Assembly: GCF_002904335.1 (NCBI RefSeq) | Contig: NZ_PPHF01000129.1 | Location: 158,347 to 222,346, forward strand | Length of the DNA: 64,000 nucleotides | Direction of reading: 5' to 3' | From: Amycolatopsis sp. CA-126428 | GTDB taxonomy: Bacteria > Actinomycetota > Actinomycetes > Mycobacteriales > Pseudonocardiaceae | In this document: piece by piece, positions 8,728-18,756 of the stretch | Numbering within the stretch: the first letter of the stretch is position 1 | Layout of the letters: each line of letters opens with the position of its first letter | Translations under genes and position numbers: made by a program | The notes under the pieces: model-generated | What the model was told of the DNA's origin: nothing | The model's database searches: none | Seen by the model: the letters and a program-made list of their open reading frames with translations, nothing else

Positions 8728-11700
8728 TCAGCGGAGCAGCGGTTCGAGAACGGCCGCGATCCGCGCGGCGTGCTCGGGTGCCAGCAGCTCTCCGTGCGCG
8801 CACGCGATTCCGTGCCGGTCCAGGTCACCGGTCAGGTAGGGCCGCCACCGCCCGGCTTCCGCCGCCGCGGCCGTGTGCTCGGCGGTGAAGAAGACCGCGT
8901 CGCCCTCGTAGCGAGGCGGCACGTGCGCGCCGGCGAGCCGGGCGTGGCGGACGAAGGTCGCGCACAGCTGCTCGATCAGGTCGGCGCCGAGCCCGGCGAG
9001 GGGACCGTCGGCGCTCGCCAGCGCGACGAAGCTGCCGACGTCGGCGGGCCCGGCGGTGCCCGCGGGCACCCGGTGGCCCAGCGAGGCCAGCAGCTGGGCC
9101 AGTGCCTCGGCGGCGGTGGGCTCGCCGCCGTCGCCCTCGGCCGGATAGCCGTCGAGCAGGGCCAGCAGCGTGACCTTGTCGCCCGTTTCCTGGAGCCGGG
9201 CGGCCATGGCGTGCGCGACGACCGCCCCGAAGGACCAGCCGAGCAGCTGGTACGGCCCGGACGGCTGCACCTCGCGCAGCCGCGCCACGTAGCCGGCGGC
9301 CATGTCGGCCACGGTCGCCGGTGACTCGGCCCCGGCCTGCAGGGCGTAGAGGGGCCGGCCGGGGTCGAGGTGCTCCAGCAGGCTGCTGTAGACCCAGCCG
9401 ATGCCGGCGCCGGGGTGCACGCAGAACAACGGGGCCGGTCCCGCCACGCCCGCACGCAGGCGCAGCAGCCCCTCGGGGGCCCGCCGGCCGCCCTCGCCGA
9501 GGAGGGCGGCCAGCCGGCCCACGGTCGGCGCGGCGAACAGGTCGGAGATGCCCACGGTGAGCCCGTACCGCTCCCGGGCCCGGGCGACCACCCGGGCGGC
9601 CAGCAGCGAGTGGCCGCCGAGAGCGAAGAAGTCGTCGTCGACGCCCACCCGTACGACGCCCAAGGCCGTTTCGAACAGCTCGCAGAGCGCCGCCTCGGTG
9701 GCCGTGCGCGGCCCGCGGCCCGCGGTGGCCGGGGCGGCCGGTTCGGGCAGGGCCGCGCGGTCGATCTTGCCGTTCGAGGTGCGGGGCAACCGGTCCAGCA
9801 CCACCACGGCGGCGGGCACGGCGTACTGCGGCAGCAGCTCGGCGAGCCGGGTCCGCAGCTCGTCCGGGGTCCAGCGGGCGTCCGGGGCCGGGACGGCGTA
9901 GGCCAGCAGCCGCTCACCGCGTACGGTCGCCGCCGCCTCGACCACCTGCGGCCGGGCCGCCAGCACCGCCTCGACCTCCCCCAGCTCGACGCGGAAACCG
10001 CGCACCTTGACCTGGTCGTCGTCGCGGGCCACGAAGTCGACGGTGCCGTCGGCGCGGCGGCGCACGAGGTCCCCGGTGCGGTACATGCGCTCGCCGGGCG
10101 GGCCGAACGGGTCCGCGACGAACCGCCCCGCCGTGCGGCCGGGCAACGCGAGGTAGCCGCGGGCGAGCAGGTCACCCGCGATGTACAGCTCGCCGGTGAC
10201 ACCGGGCGGGGTGGGGGCCAGGCTGTCGTCGAGGACGTACCAGCGGGTGCCCCACACGGGCCGGCCGATGGTGATGCCGCCGTCGGGCAGCTCGTCGCCG
10301 GGCTCGATGCGGAATTCGCCGCAGCCCACGGTGGTCTCGGTCGGGCCGTACTCGTTGATCACGGTGACGCCGGGGTGCCGGGCCCGCCACTCGCGCAGCG
10401 CCGAGCCGAGCAGCAGTTCACCGCCGAGGACGAGGTCCCGGGTGGGCGCGTACTCGGGCGGCAGCACGCCGAACAGCCCCAGGTGCGACGGGGTGGCCTT
10501 GACGAAGGTGGGTGGCCCGGCCACGGCGGCCGGTGCGCCCGTCGGCTCGGTCGGCTCGGTCAGCTCGGTCAGGTGCACTTCACCACCGGCGGTGAGCGTG
10601 CCCCAGAGGCCGGTCACGGTCAGGTCGAACACGACCGGGGAGTGCACGAGGGAGCGGCCGGCCATCCCGGGGTAGGCGTGCCGGGCCCACGCGAGGTAGC
10701 TCGCCAGCGAGCGGTGCTCGACCACCACGCCCTTCGGCTCGCCCGTCGAGCCCGAGGTGAAGATCACGTACGCGGCGGCGGCGGGCGGCAGGGGGATCCC
10801 GGGGTCGGTGGCGTCCTCCGCACCCGGTGTCGGATCGCCGGTGAGCACCAGCGCGGGGGCCGCGGTCTCCAGGAGGCGGGACTTCCGTCCGGCGGGCTGG
10901 GTGGGGTCGAGCGGCAGGTAGGCCGCGCCCGCCTTCAGCACCCCCAGCAGCGCCACGACCAGATCCGCACCGGGCGGCAGTTCGACGCCGACCAGGTCGC
11001 CCGGGACGACGCCGCGGCCGATCAGGTGGCGGGCCAGCCGGTTCGCCCGTGCGTCCAGCTCGCCGTACGTCAGGCGGGCGGCCCCGGCCACCACCGCCGT
11101 CCGCGACGGCGTTGCGGCGGCCCGGGCGGAGACGAGGGCCGGGACCAGCGCCGGTTCCGGTGCGGCCGGGCCGGCTCCGGCCGCGAGCAGGGCACTGCGC
11201 TCGGCGGGGCCGAGGACGTCGACCCGGTCCACCCGGGCGTCCGGGTCGGCCACGACGGCCGCCAGCACCCGGACGAGCCGGTCCGCGATCGCCTGCGCGG
11301 TCGCCGGGTCGAACAGGTCGGCCGCGTACTCGAGGACGCCGTCGACACCGGCCGGAGTGCCGTCCGGGGCGTGCTGCTCGGCGAAGCCGAACGAGAGGTC
11401 GAAGCGGGCCGTTCCGCCGCCGACGGCCTCTTCGGCCACGGTCACCCCCGGGAGGCGGAGCTCCCCCGCCGCCGTGTTCTGGAAGGTCAGCATCACCTGG
11501 ACCAGCGGGTGGGTGGCGGACCGGGCCGGGTTGAGTTCCTCGACGAGCCGCTCGAAGGGCACGTCCTGGTGGTCGTAGGCGGCCAGGTCGGTCGCGCGGA
11601 CCCGGGCCAGGAGCTCGCCGAACGAGGGGGCACCGGACAGGTCGGTGCGCAGGACGAGCGTGTTGACGAAGAAGCCGACCAGGTCGTCGAGGGCGGAGTC

Positions 11701-14700
11701 GGTGCGCCCGGCGATCGCCGTGCCGAGGGGGATGTCGGTCCCGGCGCCGAGCCGGGACAGCAGCACCGCCACCGCGGCCTGCAGCACCATGAACACGGTG
11801 GCCTGCCGCGCCCGGGCCAGCCGGGCGACGCCGGCGTGCAGCTCGGGGTCCAGCCGCAGGCCCACCTCCCCGCCGTCGTACGAGCGGGCCGGGGTGCGCG
11901 GCCGGTCCACGGGCAGTTCCAGGCATTCGGGCAAGCCGGCCAGCTGCCGCCGCCAGTAGCCGAGCTGCCCGGCGGCGGTGGTGTCCAGCAGTTCGCGTTG
12001 CCAGAGGGTGTAGTCGGCGTACTGAACGGGCAGCGGCGCCCACCCGGGAGCCGTTCCGGCGCGGCGAGCGGCGTAGGCGGTGCCGAGGTCGCGCAGCAGC
12101 GGTTCGAGGGACCAGCCGTCGCTGGCGATGTGGTGCAGGGTGAGCACGAGCCGCCCGTCGCCGGTCAGCCAGGCCCGGATCGGGAGGTCGCGGGTCAGGT
12201 CGAACGCCGCTTCGGGCGCGGGTGGCAGTGCGCTGAGGCCGGGCCGGGCCTGCGCGCTGTCCAGCACCAGCTGCCGCGGGGTGCCCTCGACAGCGGGGAA
12301 GATCGTGCGCAGGGCCTCGTGCCGGGCGATCACGTCGCCGAAGGCCGCTTCCAGGGCGTCCCGGTCGACGTCGCCGGTGAGGCGGAAGGCCAGCGAGCTG
12401 TTGTAGGTGGCGCCCGGGCCCTCGAGCTGGGCCAGGAACCAGAGCCGCTGCTGGGCGTACGACAGCGGCAGCGGCTCCGGGCGCTCCCGCACGGTCATCG
12501 CCGGGCGGGCCGGGGTGTGCTCGCCGGGCAGGGCGGCCAGCGAAGCCACGTCGGGGTGCTCGAACAGCGTCCGGATCGGAATCTCGACGCCCAGCTCGGC
12601 CCGGATCCGGCCGACCAGGCGGGTGGCCAGCAGGGAATGGCCGCCGAGGGCGAAGAAGCCGTCGTCCACGCCGACCCGGGGCACGTCGAGGACCTCGGCG
12701 AACAGTGCGCAGAGCAGCTCTTCGCGGGGCGTGCGCGGGGCCCGGCCGCCGGGCCGCGGCGCCGCCGCGGGCTCGGGCAGGGCCCCCCGGTCGACCTTGC
12801 CGTTCGCGGTGACCGGGAGCCGGTCGAGCACGACGACGGCGGCCGGGACCAGGTGTTCGGGCAGCCGTTCCGCGGTGTAGGCACGCAGGTCTTCGGCCGC
12901 GGCGTCGCCGACGACGTAGGCGACCAGGCGTTTGTCGGTCGTGCCGCGCACCACGACCGCGACCTGGCGGACGGCGGGGTGGGCGGCCAGCGCGGCCTCG
13001 ATCTCGCCCGGCTCGACCCGGAAACCGCGGATCTTCACCTGCCCGTCGTCGCGGCCGGCGAACTCGAGCACCCCGCCGGGCCCCCAGCGGCCCAGGTCAC
13101 CCGTGCGGTACATCCGCTCTCCCGGCGCGCCGTGGGGGTCGGCGACGAACCGGCAGGCGGTCAGTCCCGGCCGGCCGAGGTAGCCCCGCGTCACCCCCGG
13201 CCCGGCCAGGTAGAGCTCGCCGGTCACGCCCTCGGGCACCGGCTGCAGGCAGTCGTCGAGCACGAGCACCCGGGCGTTGTCGAGCGGACGGCCCAGCGGC
13301 ACGGTCGCGCCGACCTCGGCCGGATCGGACATCCGGTGCCAGGTCTTGATCGCGGTGACCTCGGTCGGGGCGTACACCGCGACGACTTCGGTGCCGGGGC
13401 AGGCGCGGAGCAGCGTCCGGACGGCGGCGGCCGAGACGATGTCGCCGCCGGTCCAGACCTCGCGGACCGTGCGGAACGTCTCCGCGTGCTCGCCGGCGAG
13501 GATTTGGAACAGCCCCGAGGGCGCCTGCACGAGCGTCGTCCGGCGCTCGGTGACCGTGCGGGTGAGCACGGCGGGGTCGAGCGGGCCGGCCGGGGCGAGC
13601 ACGATGCGGCCGCCGGTGACAAGCGGCGCCCAGATCTCCGTGGTCGACGCGTCGAACGCGATCGGCGAGTGCAGCAGGACGGCCTCGTGGGCACCGGAGC
13701 GGAACCCGCCGTTGGCGAGCAGGTCGGCCAGGTTGCGGTGGGTGGTGCCGACCCCCTTCGGCGTGCCGGTCGAGCCCGAGGTGTAGACGAGGTAGGCCAG
13801 CTGGTCCGGGTGCACGGCCGGCAGCGGGAGCCGGCTCCCGCCGGGGGGCTCCTCGCCGGGGACGAGCACCGGGCAGCGGGCCTCGACGGCGATCGGGTGG
13901 TCGCGGTGCTCGTCGTCCACCAGCAGCACGGTGGCGCCGGCGTCACCGAGGATCGTGCGCAGGCGCGGGAGCGGGTAGCGGTCGTCGAGCGGCACGTAGG
14001 TGCCGCCCGCCCGCGCCGCCGCGACGATCGCCACGACGAGGTCCATGCCGCGCCCGGCCAGGATCGCGACGCGTTCTTCCGGCCGGAGCCCGCGCGCGAC
14101 GAGGTGCCGGGCCAGCCGGTCCGCCCGCGCCGACAGCGCGCGGTACGTGAGGCTCGCACCGCCCTCGGCCACCGCGACGGCGTCCGGCGTCGCGGTGGCC
14201 TGCAGCGCGAAGAGCTCAGGCAGGGTTTGCCGGGGCAGCGGGGTGCCCGCGGCACCGCGGCCCAGCCGCAGCAGCCGGGCCCGCTCCCCCGCGCCGAGCA
14301 GGTCGATCGAGCTCAAGCGCAGGTCCGGCCGGACGGCGACCGCCCGCAGCAACGCGGTGAGCCGCGCCGCGATGGCCTCGGCGCTGCGGTGCTCGAAGAG
14401 ATCGGCGGCGTAGACCAGCTCGCCGTGCAGACCGGCCGGGCGGCCGCCGGGGCCGTGCCGCTCGTCGACGACGACGTTGAGGTCGAACTGGGCGTGGTGG
14501 CCCTCGACCGGTTCGAAGCGGGCGGCCAGGCCCGGGACGTCCAGGGTCGGCTCGGCCCGGTTGTCGTGCGTGACGACGGTTTGGAACAGCGGGTGGCGCC
14601 CGGGCACGCGAGCCGGGTTGAGCCGCTCGACCAGCGTCTCGAACGGCACGTCCCGGTGGTCGTACGCGGCGAGCGCGGTCGTGCGGACCCGGTCGAGCAG

Positions 14701-17700
14701 CTCGGCGAAGGTCGGGTTGCCGCCGGTGCGCGTGCGGAGCACGAGGGTGTTGACGAAGAAGCCGACGAGGTCGTGCAGTTCCTCGTCGTCCCGGCCGGCC
14801 ACCGGGGTGCCGAGCGGGATGTCGTGGCCGGCGCCGAGCCGCGTCCACAGGGCCGCGACCGCCGCCTGCAGCACCATGAACATGCTGGCCCGGTGCTCCG
14901 CGGCGAGCGCGGCGAGCGCGGTGTGGACGCCGGCGTCCAGCGTGAACGGCACGTGCCCGCCCCGGTGGGTGGGGGTCGCGGGGCGGGGCCGGTCGTAGGG
15001 CAGCGGCAGTTCGTCCGGCAGGTCGCGCAGTACTTCGCTCCAGACCTGCACGGACGCGTCGTCGAGGCGCTGACGCAGGGCGTAGTCGGCGTACTGGACG
15101 CGCAACGGCGCCCAGCCGGGTGCCTCTCCGGCGCGCCGGGCGACGTAGGCGGTGCCGAGGTCGCGCAGCAGCGGCGCGAGGGAGCCGCCGTCGCTGGCGA
15201 TGTGGTGCAGGAGCAGCAGCAGGACGTGCTCGCCCTCGCTGCGGAAGAGCCACGCGCGGAGCGGGATCTCGGCGGCGAGGTCGAAGACGGTCGCCGAGGC
15301 GCCGGCCAGCGCCGCGGCGAGCTCCTCGCGCGTCGCGCAGTCGACGGCCGGCAGGTCCGGGAGGAAGGCGGGCAGGATGCGCTGCTCGGGCCGGCCATCG
15401 GTCGCGGGGAAGACCGTCCGCAGGCTCTCGTGCCGGGCCAGGACGTCGCCGATCGCGCGGCGCAGGGCCCCGGCGTCCAGCTCGCCGGTCAGGCGCAGGG
15501 CGACCGGGGTGTTGTAGAGCGAGCTGGCGCCTTCCAGCTGCTCGACGAACCAGAGGCGCTGCTGGGCGTACGACAGCGGCAGCCGGCCGGGACGCACGGC
15601 GGCGCTCAGCGGGGTGCGGCCGGGGCCGGCGGCCCGCAGGCGGTGTGCGGCCCCGGCGACCGTGGGCGCCTCGAAGAGCGCGCGGATCGGCAGGTCGAGG
15701 CCGAGCTCGGCGGCGATGCGGCCGGTCAGGCGGGTGGCCAGGAGCGAGTGGCCGCCGAGGTCGAAGAAGCTGTCGTCGACGCCGACGCGGTCGAGCCCCA
15801 GCACGGCGGCGAAGATTTCGCCGAGCCGCGCTTCCAGCTCGGTCGGCGGGCGGTCCGGCGCGCCGCTCCCGGCCGAGAAGTCGGGCGCGGGCAGGGCGGC
15901 CCGGTCGAGCTTGCCGTTGACGGTGAGCGGCAGGGCGTCCAGCGGCACCACGGCGGCCGGCACCATGTACTCGGGCAGCTGCCGGGCGACGTGCGCGCGC
16001 AGCGCTGCGGGCAGGCCGTCCGGGGCGTCCGCCGCGGGCACGACGTACGCCACCAGCCGCGGGCCGCCGGGCTCGTCGGTGCGGGCCACGACGGCCACCC
16101 GGGCCACGGCGGGGTGGGCGCCCAGCACGGTCTCGATCTCGCCCGGCTCGATCCGGAAGCCGCGGATCTTGATCTGCTGGTCGGCCCGGCGGACGAACTC
16201 GAGCATGCCGTCCGCCGCCCAGCGGCAGACGTCGCCCGAGCGGTACATGCGCTCACCGGGTGCGCCGAACGGGTCCGGCACGAACCGCTCGGCGGTCAGG
16301 TCGGGGCGGTTGAGGTAGCCGCGGGCCAGCTGCACGCCCGCGATGTACGCCTCCCCCGGGATCCCCGGCGGCACCGGCTGCAGGCGGTCGTCGAGCAGGT
16401 GGACGCGGGAGTTGCGGATGGGGCGGCCGATGGGGGCGATCGCGGCGCCGTCCGGGACCGTCGCCGGCCCGTAGGCCGGCTGCGAGGTCATGACGATCGT
16501 GGTCTCGCTGGGGCCGTACTCGTTGACCAGGGGCCAGCCCAGCTCGCGGGCGACCCGGGCGGCCACGCGGCCGGAGAGCGCCTCGCCCCCGCTGCGGACC
16601 AGGCGCAGGCCCGTGATCGCCTCGGCGAGGGGCTCCTGCGCGAACGCGGCGAGCGCCGAAGGGACGAAGTGGAGCACGTTCACGCCGTGCCGCCGGACCT
16701 GCGCGGCGAGGTAGGGCAGGTCACGCTGGGCGCCCGGGCGGGGCACCACGATCGCCGCGCCGGCCAGCAGCGGCCAGATCAGCTCGTTGATCGAGATGTC
16801 GAAGCCGTACGCGGTCTTCTGCAGCACCCGGTCGGCGGAACCGAGCCGGAAGCGCTCCTGGGCCCAGGCGAAGTGGTTGACGAGCCCCTCGTGGGAGAGG
16901 ACGACGCCCTTGGGCATCCCCGTCGAACCCGACGTGAAGATGACGTACGCGGGGTGCGCGGGACGGAGCCGCGGAGCCGGTACCGGGTCGGGCAGCTGAC
17001 CGGCGATCCGCGTGGCCGTACCGGGGTCGTCGAGCGCGATCCGGCGTACCGGGAACTCGGTGTCGTGCTGCTCACCGGAGGTCACGAGCAGGGCGGGACG
17101 GCTCACCCGCAGGACGTTCTCCGCCCGCGCGGGGGGCAGGTCCGGGTCGAGCGGCACCAGCGCCGCCCCCGCCTTGAGCACCGCCCAGATCGCGACGACC
17201 TGCTCCGGTGAACGTTCCATCGCCACCGCGACCGGGGTCTCCGGGCCCGCACCCGCCGCCGCCAGGTACCGGGCCAGGCGGTTCGCCCGCGCGTCGAACT
17301 CGGCGTAGGTCCACCGCACATCGTCGCTCAGCAGGGCCGTGGCCTGCGGATCCCCGGCCACGCGGGACGCGAGCAGTTCCGGCAGGGTCGCGCTCTCGAC
17401 CGGCGCGGCGGTGTCGTTCCAGGTCGACCGGACCCGGCGGTGTTCGTCGGCGCTGAGCAGGTCGAGGGCGCCGATGGGCCGGTGCGGGTCGTCCGCGACG
17501 GCCTCGAGCAGCCGGACCAGCCGGGTGAGCAGGCTCCGCGCGGTGTCCTCGTCGAACAGGTCGGCGGCGTAGTCGACGGTGATGCCGCCGTCCTCGGCGA
17601 AGTCGAAGACGAGGTCGAACCGGGCGACGGGGAGGTCGAAATCCTCCTCGCGGCAGTCCAGGTCCCCGAGGCGGCCGGGCACCGGGGTCTGGCTGCCGGA

Positions 17701-18756
17701 CGTGACCAGCGTCTGGAAGAGCGGGTGGCGGCCGGGCACCCTGGCGGGGCCCAGCTGCTCGACGACCGCCTCGAACGGCGCGTCCTGGTGGTCGAAGGCG
17801 GCCAGGTCCGTCGCGCGGACGCGGGCGAGCAGCTCGGCGAAGGTGGGGTTGCCGCCGGTGCCGGTGCGCAGCACGAGTGTGTTCACGAAGAAGCCGATCA
17901 GCGGGGTCAGCGCCTCGTCGGCCCGGCCGGCCACCGGGGTGCCCAGCGCGATGTCCTCCCCCGCGCCCAGCCGGGTGAACAGCGCGGCGACCGCCGCCTG
18001 CCGCAGCATGAACGGGCTGACCCGTTCGGCCGTGGCCAGCGCCGCCAGGCGTTCGTGTGCGTGCTGCCCGACGCTCGCGGACACCCGGCCGCCCCGCAGC
18101 GACGGGTGGGCCGGGCGGGGCCGGTCGTACGGCAGCGGCAGTTCCTCGGGCAGCCCGTCGAGAGCGGATCGCCAGTAGCCGAGCTGAGTGGCGAGCACGC
18201 TGCCCGGCTCGTCGGCGGCACCGAGCAGCTCACGCTGCCAGAGGGCGTAATCGGCGTATTGGACCGGCAGCGGCTCCCGGACCGGCTCCCGCCCGGCGGC
18301 CCGCTGCGTGTACGCGTGTCCGAGATCCTCGAACAACGGCCCCAGCGAGGCGCCGTCGCAGGCGATGTGGTGCAGGACCAGGAGCAGGACGTGTTCCTCG
18401 CCGACCCGGAACAGCCAAGCGCGCAACGGGATCTCGGTGACGATGTCGAACCCGTGCCCGGCCGCGGCCGCCAGTGCCGCCCGCAGCTCGGCCTCCCCGG
18501 CGCACTCCCGGACGACCAGCTCGGGCCGGACCTGACCGGCCGGCAGGATCCGCTGCTCGGGCTGCCCGTCGACGGCGGGGTAGACGGTCCGCAGGCTCTC
18601 GTGCCGTCCGGCCAGGTCGCCGAGCGCGGCCCGCAGCGCCGCCGCGTCGATCCGGCCGGACAGCCGCACCGCGATCGGCGTGTTGTACAGCGCGGTCGCC
18701 GGCTCGAACTGCTCGAGGAACCAGAGCCGTTGCTGCGCGTGGGACAGGGGAATCAT
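8728..18756 (-). CDS. three-module NRPS with thioesterase, C-A-T-C-A-T-C-A-T-TE
   Basis: 3342 residues. C1 starts at residue 3 (PLSHAQQRLWF); A1 about 455-960, carrier Ser near 1002; C2 from about 1065, A2 from about 1518, carrier near 2037; C3 from about 2102, A3 from about 2542, carrier near 3044; TE from about 3108 with nucleophile motif GWSFGAV. All three C domains keep HHIAxDG and look LCL-type; no epimerase or methylase domain is present. Hand-read specificity codes: A1 DINHRGEIVK (no match), A2 DATQWGVAIK (no match; it also has YAPTE instead of YGPTE), A3 DLTKVGEVGK, which matches asparagine. It therefore adds residues 3-5 and releases the chain. ATG overlaps the stop of the LnmK-like gene. 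Confidence 0.96.
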   Translation of the reverse strand: MIPLSHAQQRLWFLEQFEPATALYNTPIAVRLSGRIDAAALRAALGDLAGRHESLRTVYPAVDGQPEQRILPAGQVRPELVVRECAGEAELRAALAAAAGHGFDIVTEIPLRAWLFRVGEEHVLLLVLHHIACDGASLGPLFEDLGHAYTQRAAGREPVREPLPVQYADYALWQRELLGAADEPGSVLATQLGYWRSALDGLPEELPLPYDRPRPAHPSLRGGRVSASVGQHAHERLAALATAERVSPFMLRQAAVAALFTRLGAGEDIALGTPVAGRADEALTPLIGFFVNTLVLRTGTGGNPTFAELLARVRATDLAAFDHQDAPFEAVVEQLGPARVPGRHPLFQTLVTSGSQTPVPGRLGDLDCREEDFDLPVARFDLVFDFAEDGGITVDYAADLFDEDTARSLLTRLVRLLEAVADDPHRPIGALDLLSADEHRRVRSTWNDTAAPVESATLPELLASRVAGDPQATALLSDDVRWTYAEFDARANRLARYLAAAGAGPETPVAVAMERSPEQVVAIWAVLKAGAALVPLDPDLPPARAENVLRVSRPALLVTSGEQHDTEFPVRRIALDDPGTATRIAGQLPDPVPAPRLRPAHPAYVIFTSGSTGMPKGVVLSHEGLVNHFAWAQERFRLGSADRVLQKTAYGFDISINELIWPLLAGAAIVVPRPGAQRDLPYLAAQVRRHGVNVLHFVPSALAAFAQEPLAEAITGLRLVRSGGEALSGRVAARVARELGWPLVNEYGPSETTIVMTSQPAYGPATVPDGAAIAPIGRPIRNSRVHLLDDRLQPVPPGIPGEAYIAGVQLARGYLNRPDLTAERFVPDPFGAPGERMYRSGDVCRWAADGMLEFVRRADQQIKIRGFRIEPGEIETVLGAHPAVARVAVVARTDEPGGPRLVAYVVPAADAPDGLPAALRAHVARQLPEYMVPAAVVPLDALPLTVNGKLDRAALPAPDFSAGSGAPDRPPTELEARLGEIFAAVLGLDRVGVDDSFFDLGGHSLLATRLTGRIAAELGLDLPIRALFEAPTVAGAAHRLRAAGPGRTPLSAAVRPGRLPLSYAQQRLWFVEQLEGASSLYNTPVALRLTGELDAGALRRAIGDVLARHESLRTVFPATDGRPEQRILPAFLPDLPAVDCATREELAAALAGASATVFDLAAEIPLRAWLFRSEGEHVLLLLLHHIASDGGSLAPLLRDLGTAYVARRAGEAPGWAPLRVQYADYALRQRLDDASVQVWSEVLRDLPDELPLPYDRPRPATPTHRGGHVPFTLDAGVHTALAALAAEHRASMFMVLQAAVAALWTRLGAGHDIPLGTPVAGRDDEELHDLVGFFVNTLVLRTRTGGNPTFAELLDRVRTTALAAYDHRDVPFETLVERLNPARVPGRHPLFQTVVTHDNRAEPTLDVPGLAARFEPVEGHHAQFDLNVVVDERHGPGGRPAGLHGELVYAADLFEHRSAEAIAARLTALLRAVAVRPDLRLSSIDLLGAGERARLLRLGRGAAGTPLPRQTLPELFALQATATPDAVAVAEGGASLTYRALSARADRLARHLVARGLRPEERVAILAGRGMDLVVAIVAAARAGGTYVPLDDRYPLPRLRTILGDAGATVLLVDDEHRDHPIAVEARCPVLVPGEEPPGGSRLPLPAVHPDQLAYLVYTSGSTGTPKGVGTTHRNLADLLANGGFRSGAHEAVLLHSPIAFDASTTEIWAPLVTGGRIVLAPAGPLDPAVLTRTVTERRTTLVQAPSGLFQILAGEHAETFRTVREVWTGGDIVSAAAVRTLLRACPGTEVVAVYAPTEVTAIKTWHRMSDPAEVGATVPLGRPLDNARVLVLDDCLQPVPEGVTGELYLAGPGVTRGYLGRPGLTACRFVADPHGAPGERMYRTGDLGRWGPGGVLEFAGRDDGQVKIRGFRVEPGEIEAALAAHPAVRQVAVVVRGTTDKRLVAYVVGDAAAEDLRAYTAERLPEHLVPAAVVVLDRLPVTANGKVDRGALPEPAAAPRPGGRAPRTPREELLCALFAEVLDVPRVGVDDGFFALGGHSLLATRLVGRIRAELGVEIPIRTLFEHPDVASLAALPGEHTPARPAMTVRERPEPLPLSYAQQRLWFLAQLEGPGATYNSSLAFRLTGDVDRDALEAAFGDVIARHEALRTIFPAVEGTPRQLVLDSAQARPGLSALPPAPEAAFDLTRDLPIRAWLTGDGRLVLTLHHIASDGWSLEPLLRDLGTAYAARRAGTAPGWAPLPVQYADYTLWQRELLDTTAAGQLGYWRRQLAGLPECLELPVDRPRTPARSYDGGEVGLRLDPELHAGVARLARARQATVFMVLQAAVAVLLSRLGAGTDIPLGTAIAGRTDSALDDLVGFFVNTLVLRTDLSGAPSFGELLARVRATDLAAYDHQDVPFERLVEELNPARSATHPLVQVMLTFQNTAAGELRLPGVTVAEEAVGGGTARFDLSFGFAEQHAPDGTPAGVDGVLEYAADLFDPATAQAIADRLVRVLAAVVADPDARVDRVDVLGPAERSALLAAGAGPAAPEPALVPALVSARAAATPSRTAVVAGAARLTYGELDARANRLARHLIGRGVVPGDLVGVELPPGADLVVALLGVLKAGAAYLPLDPTQPAGRKSRLLETAAPALVLTGDPTPGAEDATDPGIPLPPAAAAYVIFTSGSTGEPKGVVVEHRSLASYLAWARHAYPGMAGRSLVHSPVVFDLTVTGLWGTLTAGGEVHLTELTEPTEPTGAPAAVAGPPTFVKATPSHLGLFGVLPPEYAPTRDLVLGGELLLGSALREWRARHPGVTVINEYGPTETTVGCGEFRIEPGDELPDGGITIGRPVWGTRWYVLDDSLAPTPPGVTGELYIAGDLLARGYLALPGRTAGRFVADPFGPPGERMYRTGDLVRRRADGTVDFVARDDDQVKVRGFRVELGEVEAVLAARPQVVEAAATVRGERLLAYAVPAPDARWTPDELRTRLAELLPQYAVPAAVVVLDRLPRTSNGKIDRAALPEPAAPATAGRGPRTATEAALCELFETALGVVRVGVDDDFFALGGHSLLAARVVARARERYGLTVGISDLFAAPTVGRLAALLGEGGRRAPEGLLRLRAGVAGPAPLFCVHPGAGIGWVYSSLLEHLDPGRPLYALQAGAESPATVADMAAGYVARLREVQPSGPYQLLGWSFGAVVAHAMAARLQETGDKVTLLALLDGYPAEGDGGEPTAAEALAQLLASLGHRVPAGTAGPADVGSFVALASADGPLAGLGADLIEQLCATFVRHARLAGAHVPPRYEGDAVFFTAEHTAAAAEAGRWRPYLTGDLDRHGIACAHGELLAPEHAARIAAVLEPLLR
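10543..10570. repeat. 9-base tandem repeat inside A3 of the NRPS
   Basis: About three copies of CTCGGTCGG/CTCGGTCAG encode a Thr-Glu-Pro/Thr-Glu-Leu run in a variable loop of the third A domain. It is a likely site of copy-number slippage that stays in frame. Confidence 0.6.

Noticed and set aside
9370..17211. A very long open frame on the plus strand opposite the large NRPS
   Set aside because: It is the GC-biased antisense shadow of the NRPS gene; composition is Arg/Gly/Gln-rich with no domain motif.
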